DNA of 23,240 nt from an uncultured Coprococcus sp. GTDB lineage: Bacteria > Bacillota > Clostridia > Lachnospirales > Lachnospiraceae. The notes beneath the pieces were generated by a model. That model did no database searches. It worked only from the letters and a program-made list of their open reading frames with translations, and was not told the DNA's origin. The stretch spans positions 1 to 23,240 of the forward strand of contig USSH01000006.1 in the NCBI GenBank assembly GCA_900557435.1. Direction: 5' to 3'. The position numbers and the translations under genes are program-made. Shown here piece after piece: positions 1-8,507 of this stretch. How positions within the stretch are numbered: the stretch's first letter is position 1; every line of letters begins with the position of its first letter.

Positions 1-13
1 GACAGGCACCTCC
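1..13 (-). repeat. Partial REP-like element cut by the window edge
   Basis: The first 13 bases, GACAGGCACCTCC, are identical to part of the reverse complement of the two repeat copies at 140-194. This is therefore a third, inverted copy truncated by the window boundary. It lies about 130 bases from the others with no gene between. The rest of the unit cannot be seen. Confidence 0.55.
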
Positions 14-139
14 TCTTGTGTATCTTTTCTTCCATTATATTCTTATCTCCTTAACCTTCTCCGTCTGCCACACTCGTCACCCGGAACATTTATGTCATAA
101 TACCACATATCCGACCAACAAGCCACCCCGGAAGTACCT

Positions 140-194
140 GGGGACGGAGGTGCCTGTCCCCAGGGGGTCCAGGGGGACGGAGGTGCCTGTCCCC
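140..194. repeat. Two direct copies of a 22-nt REP-like palindromic element
   Basis: Positions 140-161 and 173-194 are identical 22-base units spaced 33 bases apart start to start. Each begins GGGGAC and ends GTCCCC, giving a 6-bp terminal stem around an inner segment with a partial AGG/CCT dyad. An inverted partial copy lies at 1-13. This close grouping of short palindromes outside genes resembles REP/BIME elements, which in other bacteria are mobilised by RAYT transposases; no such transposase is visible here. The cluster lies just downstream of aroD, beyond its terminator. The REP assignment is inference; the repeats are directly visible. Confidence 0.7.
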
Positions 195-218
195 TTTTAC
201 GAAGTGGAGGATCGGCAT

Positions 219-257
219 AAAAAAACTGGAAGCCGCGGCATCATCCGTGACTTCCAG
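219..257 (-). terminator. Intrinsic terminator of aroD
   Basis: On the minus strand CTGGAAG (257-251) pairs with CTTCCAG (232-226). The loop between them can pair further (CGCGG with CCGTG), and a run of seven T follows (225-219). It starts about 28 bases after the aroD stop codon, so it ends the aroD transcript. Confidence 0.85.
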
Positions 258-285
258 CATAATATGGTCGATCATATGCTTAATA

Positions 286-1056
286 TTATTTTCCTGCTAT
301 GATGTGGTGTATCATAGTGAGTTGGCTTCTGAGAGCGTCAACCGATATCTGTCCCGGAGCAGATGGTATACCTGCAGTTGCAAATGACACCGCATTGCCA
401 TACATCTCACCGGTGGTTCTTGTCTCAACTCCCAACTCTCCCATGGATATAACTATGAGAGGGGTCTGATTGCCACATTCCTGAAGCTCCTTTGCCGCCT
501 GCATCATGTCAACTACCTGAGAGCCTTCCTCCGGCATCATGGCTATCTTGGCTATATCCGCACCCGTAAATATGATGGATTTGAATCTGTCCACAATCTG
601 CTCCATAGGGATCGTTGTCTTAAAGTCGTGATTTGATACAATAACGTATACCCCCTTGGAGTGAGCTTCAGCTATAACCTCATCCACAATCTCCATGTCT
701 GAAAAGTACTCCACATCAACCATATCTATGTATCCGCTGTCTATAGCATCCAACAGCAGGTCGCGGTACTGACTGAGAGTTGCCTCCATACAGCCGCCCT
801 CACTCTTTGTTCTAAATGTGAAAACAATCGGGAACTGTCCCAGCTTATCGTGTATCTTCTCCAAAGTCTTCATAAGAGCATCCCTGTCAAAACACTTCTC
901 ATACATGTCCGCTCTAAACTCCACTATATCCGGTTCAGACTTTGCTATGATCCTTGACTGATAGTCCACATCGTAATCCGTCGGTGCCACCAGTGGAACA
1001 CATATCTTAGTCATTCCCTCTCCAATCGCCACATTCTTCACATTTACGACCTTCAT
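286..1056 (-). CDS. aroD: Type I 3-dehydroquinate dehydratase
   Basis: This cytoplasmic shikimate-pathway enzyme converts 3-dehydroquinate to 3-dehydroshikimate through a Schiff-base lysine. The 256-aa product has the usual type I length. It shows the strand-1 motif KICVPLVAPT, the EFRAD motif, VSNHDF with the catalytic base at His143, and DIAKIA with the Schiff-base lysine at Lys170; both positions match the well-studied enteric enzymes. The C-terminal GELGVETR and SAPGQI segments are also typical of the family. The ATG at 1056 is preferred because GGGAGG lies 5 bases upstream; a GTG immediately before it is in frame but badly placed. It is 48 bases downstream of the 832-aa membrane protein gene with no terminator between, so the two may share a transcript. 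No other aro gene is nearby. Confidence 0.95.
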   Translation of the reverse strand: MKVVNVKNVAIGEGMTKICVPLVAPTDYDVDYQSRIIAKSEPDIVEFRADMYEKCFDRDALMKTLEKIHDKLGQFPIVFTFRTKSEGGCMEATLSQYRDLLLDAIDSGYIDMVDVEYFSDMEIVDEVIAEAHSKGVYVIVSNHDFKTTIPMEQIVDRFKSIIFTGADIAKIAMMPEEGSQVVDMMQAAKELQECGNQTPLIVISMGELGVETRTTGEMYGNAVSFATAGIPSAPGQISVDALRSQLTMIHHIIAGK

Positions 1057-1104
1057 CACTGCCTCCCTGCGTATATATGTTATTCAATCCGGACGCATAG
1101 TCCA

Positions 1105-3603
1105 TTACTTTATCTCCATCGCTCCGATAAATGTATCACACAGTTTCTGAATATCAATATTATCAGGCTCTACCCAGTAGCTTATGCTACATACAATACA
1201 GCCATCTCCAAGAGGATATATAAATGTTATATCTGTGCTCTTCATATCATACATCGTCGTCTGAGCCTCAAGACAGATTACCTCTGTTCCGTCTTTAGCC
1301 TTTATCTTGCTGTCTGTAACGGAACCTATCTTAGTATTCTCATCTTCCATCTCTTTATATGTTTCTTTTAAAGTCTTAAGATAAGTTTTCGCATCTGCAT
1401 ATTCATTTGCTGAATATATTACATATGCACCACCCTTTGTATCGTTCAATGAGATTGAGTAACTTGAGCCATAACTTCTCTCATATCCCTTAGGGTCATT
1501 TATCTTTACAGTTTTATCCCCAATCGCAAGAACTTCCTTTGAATAATCGACATCATCAGTTGCTGCTTCGGTTGTCGCTTCTGTTGTCGTTTCTGTTGCT
1601 GCCTCTGTACTGGCTTCTTCCGTAGTATCTATCGATCCATCATCATCGCCATCGTCCTTTTTGCCAAGTGGCAGTCCCGCATCTGCAGATTCAAATATAC
1701 TTCCCCACGCTGAGATAATCTTCTCTGCGCTGTCCATATTGATATACTGCTGGGCCTCCTCGCCCTGAAGTACTGAATAATCAACGACATCGCTGTCTGC
1801 AGGAGCTGAGATCTTACTCTCACTCTCAGCAACGCTCATGCTGCCTGACAATGCCACAAATTCCTGTCCAGAAACATTCAGGTTAAACTTAAGATCGTTA
1901 AGACTGAATGACTTACCCTTCTTGACATCAGCCAGAGTTCCTGAATATGTCATCTCGATATCTTCTGAGTTTGCTGTAACCTTACTGCTTCCGTCTATAG
2001 CACCGCTCTTCTCATCATATGAAAATGCAGTATTTCCTGCAAATGACTGAGACTCACCGTTCGCATCGGCTGACAAGGTATAATCTGCTGTAACTTCGGT
2101 CTTGTCACCGCTCTTCTTATTCTTATATGCACAGTCAAATGTAACATTCATCTGTGAACCGTACTCCAGCTTCACAACCATCTTTGTATCCGATGTAACA
2201 TCGCCATCGCCCATGAAGTCGAGGGTAACGCCAAGAGTAACACCCGCTGCTGCAATATCATACGCTGAATCAATGTGTACGATCTTATTTCCGCTCACAT
2301 AGACATCAGATACTATATCCTTCGTAAATATAGCTCCTATGACCGATGGAAGTGTGCCCATAGTCTGTTTCAATTGATCCTTTGAGATTCCCATATCTGA
2401 AAGCATGTCATCTGACATATTGCTGTCTACATAATCATTAAGGCAGTCAACAATATCATTTGTCAGATCACCTATCGCTTCTGTTGGGATTGTAATTGTG
2501 TAATGCTGAGCCGATACGGATTTACCATTTGCATCTGTAAAGCTCTCCTTGCCGACTTTCTCATAGATCATTGCATCCTTGAACTTTTCCAATGCCGGAT
2601 CAAGCTTCTCATCCAACAGCTTTGATAACGCCTCCGCATCAACTGTACCGCCTGCCCCAGCCTCTGAGCCGCTAAGCTCTGACATGATAGAGTTCGCATC
2701 AAGGACAAATGTCTTTGTAAAAATTTCAGGTGATGTGAAATATATCTTATTGCCAACCGCATATATCTCTGCTGTCGCCTTCTCACCAGCAGCAGTCATG
2801 GCACCATCGAGCTTAAAATCATTGCTATCACCAAACGATGTGGCACCATTTAACTCAAGCTGAGTTCCATTTAACTGCTCAGCTCCGCTCATGTTGTCTA
2901 TCGTCCACTGTGAGTTGAACTCGATATTATCATAATCAAAGTCTTCCGCACCAACTATTCCATTTATACTGCCGTTCTCAAGTTCCTTAGCAGTATTCTC
3001 CATCGCATCCTCTATGGTTTCCTTTGGAGTCTTTCTTAAAAATACAAGATAAACCACTACAAAAGCCGCTATCACCACAAGTGCTGCAACCACAGCAATT
3101 ATAGCTATCTTGATTCCTTTTCTCTTCTTCGGTGATTCTGGTCTGTGTGCCTGATCACCATACATGTTCATCGTCTGATCGTATGTACTCTGATTCATCT
3201 GCTGGTCATACTGACCTGCGTACTGCTGGTTCTGCTGATCCTGCTGTCCATACTGTCCTGCGTACTGCTGGTTTGCCTTCTGTCCGTACTGACCTGTGTA
3301 CTGCTGCTGGTTTGCCTGCTGTCCGTACTGACCTGTGTACTGCTGCTGGTTCGCCTGCTGTCCATACTGTCCTGCGTACTGCTGCTGATTTGTCTGCTGT
3401 CCGTACTGGCCTGTGTACTGCTGCTGGTTTGCCTGCTGTCCGTACTGACCTGCGTACTGCTGCTGATTTGCCTGCTGTCCGTACTGGCCTGTGTACTGCT
3501 GATTTGCCTGCTGTCCGACAGCCGTCTGTTGATTTCCACCTTCAGGGGTATTTCCACTGAAATTCACTCCATCGGGTGTTCCATTCATTTCATTGTCTCC
3601 CAT
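1105..3603 (-). CDS. Single-pass membrane protein with a Gln/Tyr/Gly repeat tail
   Basis: I do not recognise a named family. The 832-aa protein has three visible parts. Residues 1 to about 155 are a hydrophilic tail containing eight near-copies of a 13-aa unit of the type GQYGQQANQQQYT. A KKRKG stop-transfer motif and one membrane helix (about residues 164-190) follow. The remaining 640 residues should be extracellular and rich in polar beta-type segments; they include a Thr/Glu-rich linker near residue 690 (EEASTEAATETTTEATTEAA) and a final domain of about 130 residues. The inside-out topology, with the repeat tail in the cytoplasm, is inferred from the positive residues before the helix. 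The outer part could be a LolA/LppX-like beta clamp, as in many Firmicute membrane-anchored proteins, but this is a guess. The start at 3603 follows an AAAGGGA ribosome site. Confidence 0.8.
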   Translation of the reverse strand: MGDNEMNGTPDGVNFSGNTPEGGNQQTAVGQQANQQYTGQYGQQANQQQYAGQYGQQANQQQYTGQYGQQTNQQQYAGQYGQQANQQQYTGQYGQQANQQQYTGQYGQKANQQYAGQYGQQDQQNQQYAGQYDQQMNQSTYDQTMNMYGDQAHRPESPKKRKGIKIAIIAVVAALVVIAAFVVVYLVFLRKTPKETIEDAMENTAKELENGSINGIVGAEDFDYDNIEFNSQWTIDNMSGAEQLNGTQLELNGATSFGDSNDFKLDGAMTAAGEKATAEIYAVGNKIYFTSPEIFTKTFVLDANSIMSELSGSEAGAGGTVDAEALSKLLDEKLDPALEKFKDAMIYEKVGKESFTDANGKSVSAQHYTITIPTEAIGDLTNDIVDCLNDYVDSNMSDDMLSDMGISKDQLKQTMGTLPSVIGAIFTKDIVSDVYVSGNKIVHIDSAYDIAAAGVTLGVTLDFMGDGDVTSDTKMVVKLEYGSQMNVTFDCAYKNKKSGDKTEVTADYTLSADANGESQSFAGNTAFSYDEKSGAIDGSSKVTANSEDIEMTYSGTLADVKKGKSFSLNDLKFNLNVSGQEFVALSGSMSVAESESKISAPADSDVVDYSVLQGEEAQQYINMDSAEKIISAWGSIFESADAGLPLGKKDDGDDDGSIDTTEEASTEAATETTTEATTEAATDDVDYSKEVLAIGDKTVKINDPKGYERSYGSSYSISLNDTKGGAYVIYSANEYADAKTYLKTLKETYKEMEDENTKIGSVTDSKIKAKDGTEVICLEAQTTMYDMKSTDITFIYPLGDGCIVCSISYWVEPDNIDIQKLCDTFIGAMEIK
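3200..3515 (-). repeat. 39-nt tandem repeat inside the 832-aa gene
   Basis: About eight copies of a 39-base unit (13 codons) encode the GQYGQQANQQQY-type repeats. The copies are very similar at DNA level and differ mainly at ACC/GCC (Thr/Ala) codons and in short codon deletions. The unit length is a multiple of three, so copy-number change by slippage or recombination would keep the frame and vary the tail length. Confidence 0.8.
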
Positions 3604-3627
3604 AATCTTTCCCTTTCTTTGTTATGC

Positions 3628-3644
3628 ATGGGGTATAACCCCAT
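3628..3644. other. Perfect hairpin in the leader of the 832-aa gene
   Basis: ATGGGGT-ATA-ACCCCAT forms a 7-bp stem with a 3-base loop, ending 25 bases upstream of the start codon at 3603. Read on the plus strand it is followed by six T, but no plus-strand gene precedes it. It is more likely a leader hairpin or protein site for the minus-strand gene. Confidence 0.4.
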
Positions 3645-3744
3645 TTTTTCCTTCCTATAACAATCTATATAAGTATATACAATAAATAAATATTTTTCCA
3701 GTGCCTTTACACTCTATAAAGCAATTGAAAAGCACTGTTAAGAG

Positions 3745-5073
3745 TTAGTAATATTCATCATCGTCCTCATAACCCAGACCAAGCTTCCCCAGAATTGACG
3801 ATGGCACATATGCTTCTATGAATATCCCATCATCCAAATATTCTTCTGTCTTTATCTCTCCATACTTGTGTATGAGGCCTGTAAGTCCCGCATCCGAATA
3901 TGCAAATGTATGGCGTATATACGTCTTCTGATCTCTAAGTATCTCCTCTATCGCTGCTGCCAGTTCATCAAGTCCCTGTCCTGTCATAGCTGAAACGTAA
4001 AGCGTTCTGTCCGCTCTCAGGTCACGCACACCCACCAGATCATCTTTTTTCACCTTATCCACCTTATTGAAAACCGTGATGATAGGCTTTCCGGAATTCT
4101 CATCTATCTTCAACTGTTTTAATGTGCTGTAAACCGTCTCAATATTCTTATCCCAGTTCTCATCCGAGGCATCCACCACGTGTATGATCACATCGCAATA
4201 TTTTGCCTCCTCCAGAGTTGAGCCAAATGCCTCCACCAGGTGATGGGGAAGTTTCCTTATAAATCCTACGGTATCAGTGAGCAGAATATTCTGTCCTCCC
4301 GGGAGTTTATAACTTCTTGTCGTCGGATCAAGAGTAGCAAATAATTTGTCTTCCTCCAGCACACCTGCCCCTGTCATGGCATTGAGAAGTGTCGATTTTC
4401 CGGCATTTGTATAGCCAACTATACCTGCAACAGGAACGGCACTGCGCTGTCTCTGCTTTCTCTGCTGTGCTCTCTGGGCTTCGACTGTCCTCAGCTCAGC
4501 CTTTAGTCTGGATATTCTCTCCCTTATAACTCGTCTGTCTATCTCGAGCTTCTTCTCGCCTGGTCCTCTGGTACCGATTCCGCCTCCGAGTCTTGAAAGA
4601 GAATCTCTCATTCCGATAAGCCTGGTCGCCCTGAACTTAAGCTGAGCAAGCTCTACCTGCAACTTGCCCTCATAGCTTCCTGCATGAGCTGCAAATATAT
4701 CAAGTATGACCATGGTTCTGTCCATGACCTTTATGTCCAATGCGTCCTGAAGATTCATGAGCTGTGCAGGTGACAATTCATCATCACAGCACACACCAGT
4801 TGCGCCAAGCTCATATATCATATCCCTGAGTTCCTCAACTTTTCCTCTTCCAAGATACAGGTCATTTGCAATTTTGTCTCTATTCTGAACAAGTCTTCCC
4901 ACTACTTCTCCGCCTGCAGTATCTATAAGTTCTGCCAGCTCATCAAGTGATGCCTGCACCTCCAGGGATACCTCTTTCTGTGTGTATCCTCCTGTATCAG
5001 CAGCAAATATGATTATTTTTTCCTTTATCTTTTCCGCTTCGAGATCGTATAGCGTTGTCTTTTTCTCTGCCAT
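3745..5073 (-). CDS. hflX: Ribosome-associated GTPase HflX
   Basis: HflX is a translational GTPase-like protein that splits stalled or hibernating ribosomes, typically after heat or antibiotic stress. The 442-aa length fits the family. The N-terminal HflX domain carries the YLGRGKVEEL and AGSYEGKLQVELAQLKFRATRL-type motifs (about residues 72-155). The glycine-rich GGGIGTRGPGEKKLEIDRR loop is followed by an Arg/Gln-rich helical linker (to about residue 210). The G domain shows G1 GYTNAGKST (220-228), G3 DTVG (267-270), G4 NKVD (336-339) and G5-like VSAMTG. A ribosome site AGGGTG precedes the ATG. The gene starts 56 bases after the L,D-transpeptidase stop with no terminator between, so the two are probably co-transcribed. 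Its acidic C-terminal end (EDDDEYY) is slightly unusual. Confidence 0.95.
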   Translation of the reverse strand: MAEKKTTLYDLEAEKIKEKIIIFAADTGGYTQKEVSLEVQASLDELAELIDTAGGEVVGRLVQNRDKIANDLYLGRGKVEELRDMIYELGATGVCCDDELSPAQLMNLQDALDIKVMDRTMVILDIFAAHAGSYEGKLQVELAQLKFRATRLIGMRDSLSRLGGGIGTRGPGEKKLEIDRRVIRERISRLKAELRTVEAQRAQQRKQRQRSAVPVAGIVGYTNAGKSTLLNAMTGAGVLEEDKLFATLDPTTRSYKLPGGQNILLTDTVGFIRKLPHHLVEAFGSTLEEAKYCDVIIHVVDASDENWDKNIETVYSTLKQLKIDENSGKPIITVFNKVDKVKKDDLVGVRDLRADRTLYVSAMTGQGLDELAAAIEEILRDQKTYIRHTFAYSDAGLTGLIHKYGEIKTEEYLDDGIFIEAYVPSSILGKLGLGYEDDDEYY

Positions 5074-5129
5074 AAAATCACCCTACTGTTCTAATCTAAT
5101 CCATTTTCTCTAATATGTTTTTCTCTAAC

Positions 5130-6920
5130 CTATTTTACAATCGTAACCTTAACTGTGTGGTTCTGTGATATGTTGCCCGATGCATCTCTGGCACTGCATA
5201 CGACAGAATATGTTCCGGCAGCTTCGGAAATATCGTTCACAGATACACATATCACATCCTCATTCAGCTTGGATATGTCGGTGCCATCGAGCCTATGTCC
5301 ATTACCATCTGTCGCAATGGCTGTCTCTATGATATTCTCTCCATCCTGAGCTGATATATAGGAAGCAATGAGCTGCGCCAGCTCCTCTTTCTGCCCCTTA
5401 TAATTCTCCACCTTAAGTTCAACAGGGACTTTGGTGATCACCGGATCTTCATCATCCTCAACTGTTATGACGATATTCTTTGACACTTCCTGTCCCTGAT
5501 CATTGAAACTGTATTTTACCGTGTACTTTCCGGCCTTTGTATTGTCAACTGAACCTTCAACCTTTAGCTGGTCTGTTACATCCTCTCTCTGTGAATTGAA
5601 TGCCATCACTCCAGCCATGGTGTCGTAATTCTCTCCCTGTTTTATGCTATGACTCTCCACACCATATATAACTGCTTTACCCGTGGTCGGGTTCTCCTCG
5701 ACCATATCTGTAGGATCCCATCCCTGTTCTTCTGTATTCTGAAGCTTTGTCACAGGTACCGGTCTGCCCAACGGACCATAATAATCGCTGTCAAATATAT
5801 CTACATACGTTCCGGATTCACAATTTTCATATATCCACTTTGTGTCTGCTACACAGAGTCTTACACATCCCAAGGATGCTCCGGTTCCTAACTTATTAAA
5901 CTCCCAGGTCTCCAGGGAATCCTTCGTCGTATCCAGATACGGAACCGAGTGGAACAACGTATCGCCATCTATCTGTGATACATACTGACCATAACAATTA
6001 TCAAAAAGAGCCAACCACTCCCATTTGAGGGCAATGTTAAATATTCCGGTTGGAGTCTCACCCACAGGTGAAACCGAACATCTCATGACTCTCACAGGCA
6101 CTGTGTAAAATCCCGAATCATCGAGCGCATATACCGTGACTATATTTTCCTGTCTGTTTATCTTGATGGCATATGGATAACCATTGTCTGCAAGATCCTC
6201 GCCGTTATAATTCTCTTTTTCTTCTGCCTGTGGAACTTCGATATCAATATACTGCACATCCCCCTGAACTGCCAAAGGCTCGGCAATCTCAGTTGATGAA
6301 CCAGCTTCCATAGTAGATCCATCCGTTGAATCAGAATCTGTCTTTTCACTGTTGCCACCAGTCTTTTCCACATCTTCCTTACCTGACGTACCATTATCAG
6401 CATTTCCTTTGTTCTCCGATGCTCCTGTGGCAACAGCATCGCTTTTAGTCAGCTTGTCCAGTTTACTCTTCAGGCTGTAATTTTTTATAGCAAGGCTTAT
6501 CACAAGAGCCAGAAGGATCACTGACACAGCATACAACACGACACGCTCTATATCATATTTGTTATTTCTCTTCTTTTTCTTTGAGCTGCCCTTTGAACTA
6601 CTCTTTGAACTACTCTTTGAACTGCCCTGCGAACTACTCTTTGAGCCACTCTGTGAGCTGCCCTGTGAACTATTCCTTGAGTCACTCTGTGAATTGCCCT
6701 GTGAACTACTCTTTGAGCTGCTCTGTGGCTTCTTCGCGCCCCACATATTCTTCTCATGTTTCGTACTTTTTTCTATTTTTATCTTTTTCACTTTATCTTC
6801 GGTTCTTTCAGCTTTCAAATTTCCATCTCTATCCTTCAAGTTTTCGCTGTTTTTGTTCTTATCATCCATTATCCTTATATCCATTCTTTCTATAATTAAT
6901 ATCCACTCTCTAGTATGCAT
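5130..6920 (-). CDS. Membrane-anchored L,D-transpeptidase (YkuD) with Ig-like C-terminal domains
   Basis: YkuD enzymes cross-link peptidoglycan stem peptides through a catalytic cysteine. Numbering from 6920, residues 20-125 are a charged and then Ser/Lys/Gln-rich cytoplasmic tail. One membrane helix lies near 127-148, followed by a Ser/Thr/Glu spacer. The YkuD domain (about 230-390) has His324 in FHSVPY and Cys352 in SLGCVRL, with the expected 28-residue spacing. Two beta-sandwich modules follow (about 420-490 and 490-596), the last resembling DUF5011/Ig-like domains (DGNGHRLDG, SARDASGNIS). These may bind wall polymer, which is inference. The start is uncertain: in-frame ATGs at 6920, 6884 and 6869 all have weak ribosome sites, and the one at 6869 has AAGGAT directly upstream. 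hflX follows in the same direction. Confidence 0.88.
   Translation of the reverse strand: MHTREWILIIERMDIRIMDDKNKNSENLKDRDGNLKAERTEDKVKKIKIEKSTKHEKNMWGAKKPQSSSKSSSQGNSQSDSRNSSQGSSQSGSKSSSQGSSKSSSKSSSKGSSKKKKRNNKYDIERVVLYAVSVILLALVISLAIKNYSLKSKLDKLTKSDAVATGASENKGNADNGTSGKEDVEKTGGNSEKTDSDSTDGSTMEAGSSTEIAEPLAVQGDVQYIDIEVPQAEEKENYNGEDLADNGYPYAIKINRQENIVTVYALDDSGFYTVPVRVMRCSVSPVGETPTGIFNIALKWEWLALFDNCYGQYVSQIDGDTLFHSVPYLDTTKDSLETWEFNKLGTGASLGCVRLCVADTKWIYENCESGTYVDIFDSDYYGPLGRPVPVTKLQNTEEQGWDPTDMVEENPTTGKAVIYGVESHSIKQGENYDTMAGVMAFNSQREDVTDQLKVEGSVDNTKAGKYTVKYSFNDQGQEVSKNIVITVEDDEDPVITKVPVELKVENYKGQKEELAQLIASYISAQDGENIIETAIATDGNGHRLDGTDISKLNEDVICVSVNDISEAAGTYSVVCSARDASGNISQNHTVKVTIVK
6580..6735 (-). 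repeat. Ser-rich low-complexity repeats in the L,D-transpeptidase tail
   Basis: About a dozen degenerate short units of the type AGTTCACAGGG/AAAGAGTAG encode Ser-Ser-x-Gly-Ser-(Lys/Gln) repeats and end in a GSSKKKKRNNK stretch before the membrane helix. The units are close enough at DNA level to slip. In-frame change would alter only the length of the cytoplasmic tail. Confidence 0.65.
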
Positions 6921-7009
6921 CTTTAAAAATATTTTAATCAGTACTCTTTAACATACCATTTTACAAAACAAATTAAAACATTTTTCTTTAAAATTCCACA
7001 AATTCCACA

Positions 7010-7068
7010 TTGACTTTATTCAGAACTGTTGTACAATCGAATATCAAGCGCTTCAAAAAACATTGTAC
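7010..7068 (+). promoter_or_regulatory. MATE gene promoter with a 38-bp dyad over the -10 and start site
   Basis: TTGACT (7010-7015) and TACAAT (7032-7037) are spaced by 16 bases and face the MATE gene. The -10 lies within GTACAAT (7031-7037), which is mirrored by ATTGTAC (7062-7068). The centre of that pair (7049.5) is also the centre of AAGCGCTT (7046-7053), the core type bound by LacI-family repressors. A repressor site covering the transcription start is the likely reading. The flanks do not match a full cre site. Confidence 0.6.
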
Positions 7069-7111
7069 AGCGTCTGTCTATTAAATAATAATTAAGGAGA
7101 ACCTTTTCGAT

Positions 7112-8470
7112 ATGAAAGATCTGACCGTCGGCAAACCAATAAAAGTTATATGGCTATTTGCTGTCCCTATGATTCTGGGCCAGATAGCGCAGCAGTTATA
7201 CAGTTTTACGGATTCCGCCATAGTGGGTAACTATGTAAGTTCACAGGCTCTTGCGGCGGTAGGTGCAACCTCCGTCATATCAAATATGATGATAGGCTTC
7301 CTCAACAGCGGTACTATGGGACTCGCTATTCCCATCGCCAAATATTACGGTGCAAAAGACTATCACAAGATGAGACAGTGTGTAGGCTCCGCAGCCATGA
7401 TGACTCTGCTGGCCTCGATTGTTCTTACCATTGTCGGGCTTGTCTTTATCAGACCTATCCTTGTATTGTTAAAGACCCCCGACGACATCATAGACATGGC
7501 CGCAAGTTACGTCATCATAATAATAGCCGGAATAATATTTTGTTCTCTTTACAACTTCTGTGCAAATGTACTCCGTGCTGTGGGAGACAGCAAGACACCT
7601 CTTATCTTTCTCGGAATATCAGTTGTGCTGAATATTGTGCTGGATCTTCTGTTTATAAGGGCTTTTGATATGGGCGTTATAGGTGCCGCGATCGCAACCG
7701 ATATTTCGCAGGCCCTGGCCGGAATTCTGGCTCTCATATATATATTCAGAAAAGCAAAATATCTCATTCCTGAAAAGGGCGAATATTCTGTAGAAAAAAG
7801 TGACAGATCTGATCTTATTCAATCAGCACTTGCCATGGGCTTTATGAGCTGCATAGTGAACATAGGAACTGTCATTCTCCAGAGAGCGATAAACGGTCTA
7901 GGTACGGACATTGTAACAGCCCATACCGCTGCACGAAAAATATTTGATATCCTCATGTTCATGTTATATATAGTAGGAAACGCCGTCACAACCTATGTCA
8001 GCCAGAATATGGGAGCGGGTAAATATGACAGGGTTCATCAGGGCGTGCGTGCCGCCATTATCATCAACACCATCATAACTACCGTCATGATCATTTTCGG
8101 CTGGCTATTCAGCCCGGCACTTATAAAGCTGGTTGCCGGCACATCCGCCAGTGCGATCATCGATCCCGCTGTGAGATACGTGCGAATCGGAGTGACATGC
8201 TTCTACGTCCTTGGACCATTATTTGTACTTAGATGTGCGATGCAGGGAATGGGAAGAAAGATCATACCTGTACTGTCATCAAGCATCGAGCTTGTTGGAA
8301 AGATTCTCGCTGTGATGATACTTACCCCAAGACTTGGATATCTGGGAGTTACGATCACGGAGCCTATCATCTGGTTCTGCTGCACGCTCATGCTATCAAT
8401 CATGTACCTCACTGCACCTGTTGAAAAACTCGTGGAGAAACGCCGCAGTGCTTCCACACATGCAGCATAA
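7112..8470 (+). CDS. MATE family multidrug/sodium-type efflux transporter
   Basis: This 452-aa inner-membrane protein has twelve evident hydrophobic helices in two related halves and no signal peptide, as MATE exporters do. The opening KDLTVGKPIKVIWLFAVPMI, followed by LGQIAQQLYSFTDSAIVGNY, is a hallmark of the family. AAVGATSVISNMMIGF and TYVSQNMGAGKYDRV in the second half are the matching repeated motifs. MATE proteins export cationic drugs or metabolites using a sodium or proton gradient; the substrate cannot be read from sequence. AAGGAG lies about 12 bases before the ATG, a longer gap than usual. It is the only plus-strand gene here and diverges from the L,D-transpeptidase gene. The promoter dyad suggests a repressor that senses the substrate, but no regulator gene is adjacent. 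Confidence 0.93.
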   Translation: MKDLTVGKPIKVIWLFAVPMILGQIAQQLYSFTDSAIVGNYVSSQALAAVGATSVISNMMIGFLNSGTMGLAIPIAKYYGAKDYHKMRQCVGSAAMMTLLASIVLTIVGLVFIRPILVLLKTPDDIIDMAASYVIIIIAGIIFCSLYNFCANVLRAVGDSKTPLIFLGISVVLNIVLDLLFIRAFDMGVIGAAIATDISQALAGILALIYIFRKAKYLIPEKGEYSVEKSDRSDLIQSALAMGFMSCIVNIGTVILQRAINGLGTDIVTAHTAARKIFDILMFMLYIVGNAVTTYVSQNMGAGKYDRVHQGVRAAIIINTIITTVMIIFGWLFSPALIKLVAGTSASAIIDPAVRYVRIGVTCFYVLGPLFVLRCAMQGMGRKIIPVLSSSIELVGKILAVMILTPRLGYLGVTITEPIIWFCCTLMLSIMYLTAPVEKLVEKRRSASTHAA

Positions 8471-8507
8471 TCTATAATATGCATAACCTATAATATAGAA
8501 AAAATAT

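Noticed and set aside
140..194. Repeats as the terminator of aroD
   Set aside because: There is no suitable T-run on the minus strand and a proper terminator already lies at 219-257, upstream of them in the direction of transcription.
18..302. 94-aa plus-strand ORF at the left edge
   Set aside because: It runs through the REP-like copies and the aroD terminator, and it has no ribosome site or family features.
3132..3660. Long plus-strand ORFs (142 and 171 aa) opposite the repeat region
   Set aside because: They exist because the 39-nt repeat is open in several frames. Their products are monotonous Leu/Val/Cys or Thr/Ala repeats, and no ribosome site or promoter is present.
7046..7053. AAGCGCTT as a CcpA catabolite-repression (cre) site
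   Set aside because: The core fits, but three of the conserved flanking positions do not, and the wider dyad has a different outer sequence.
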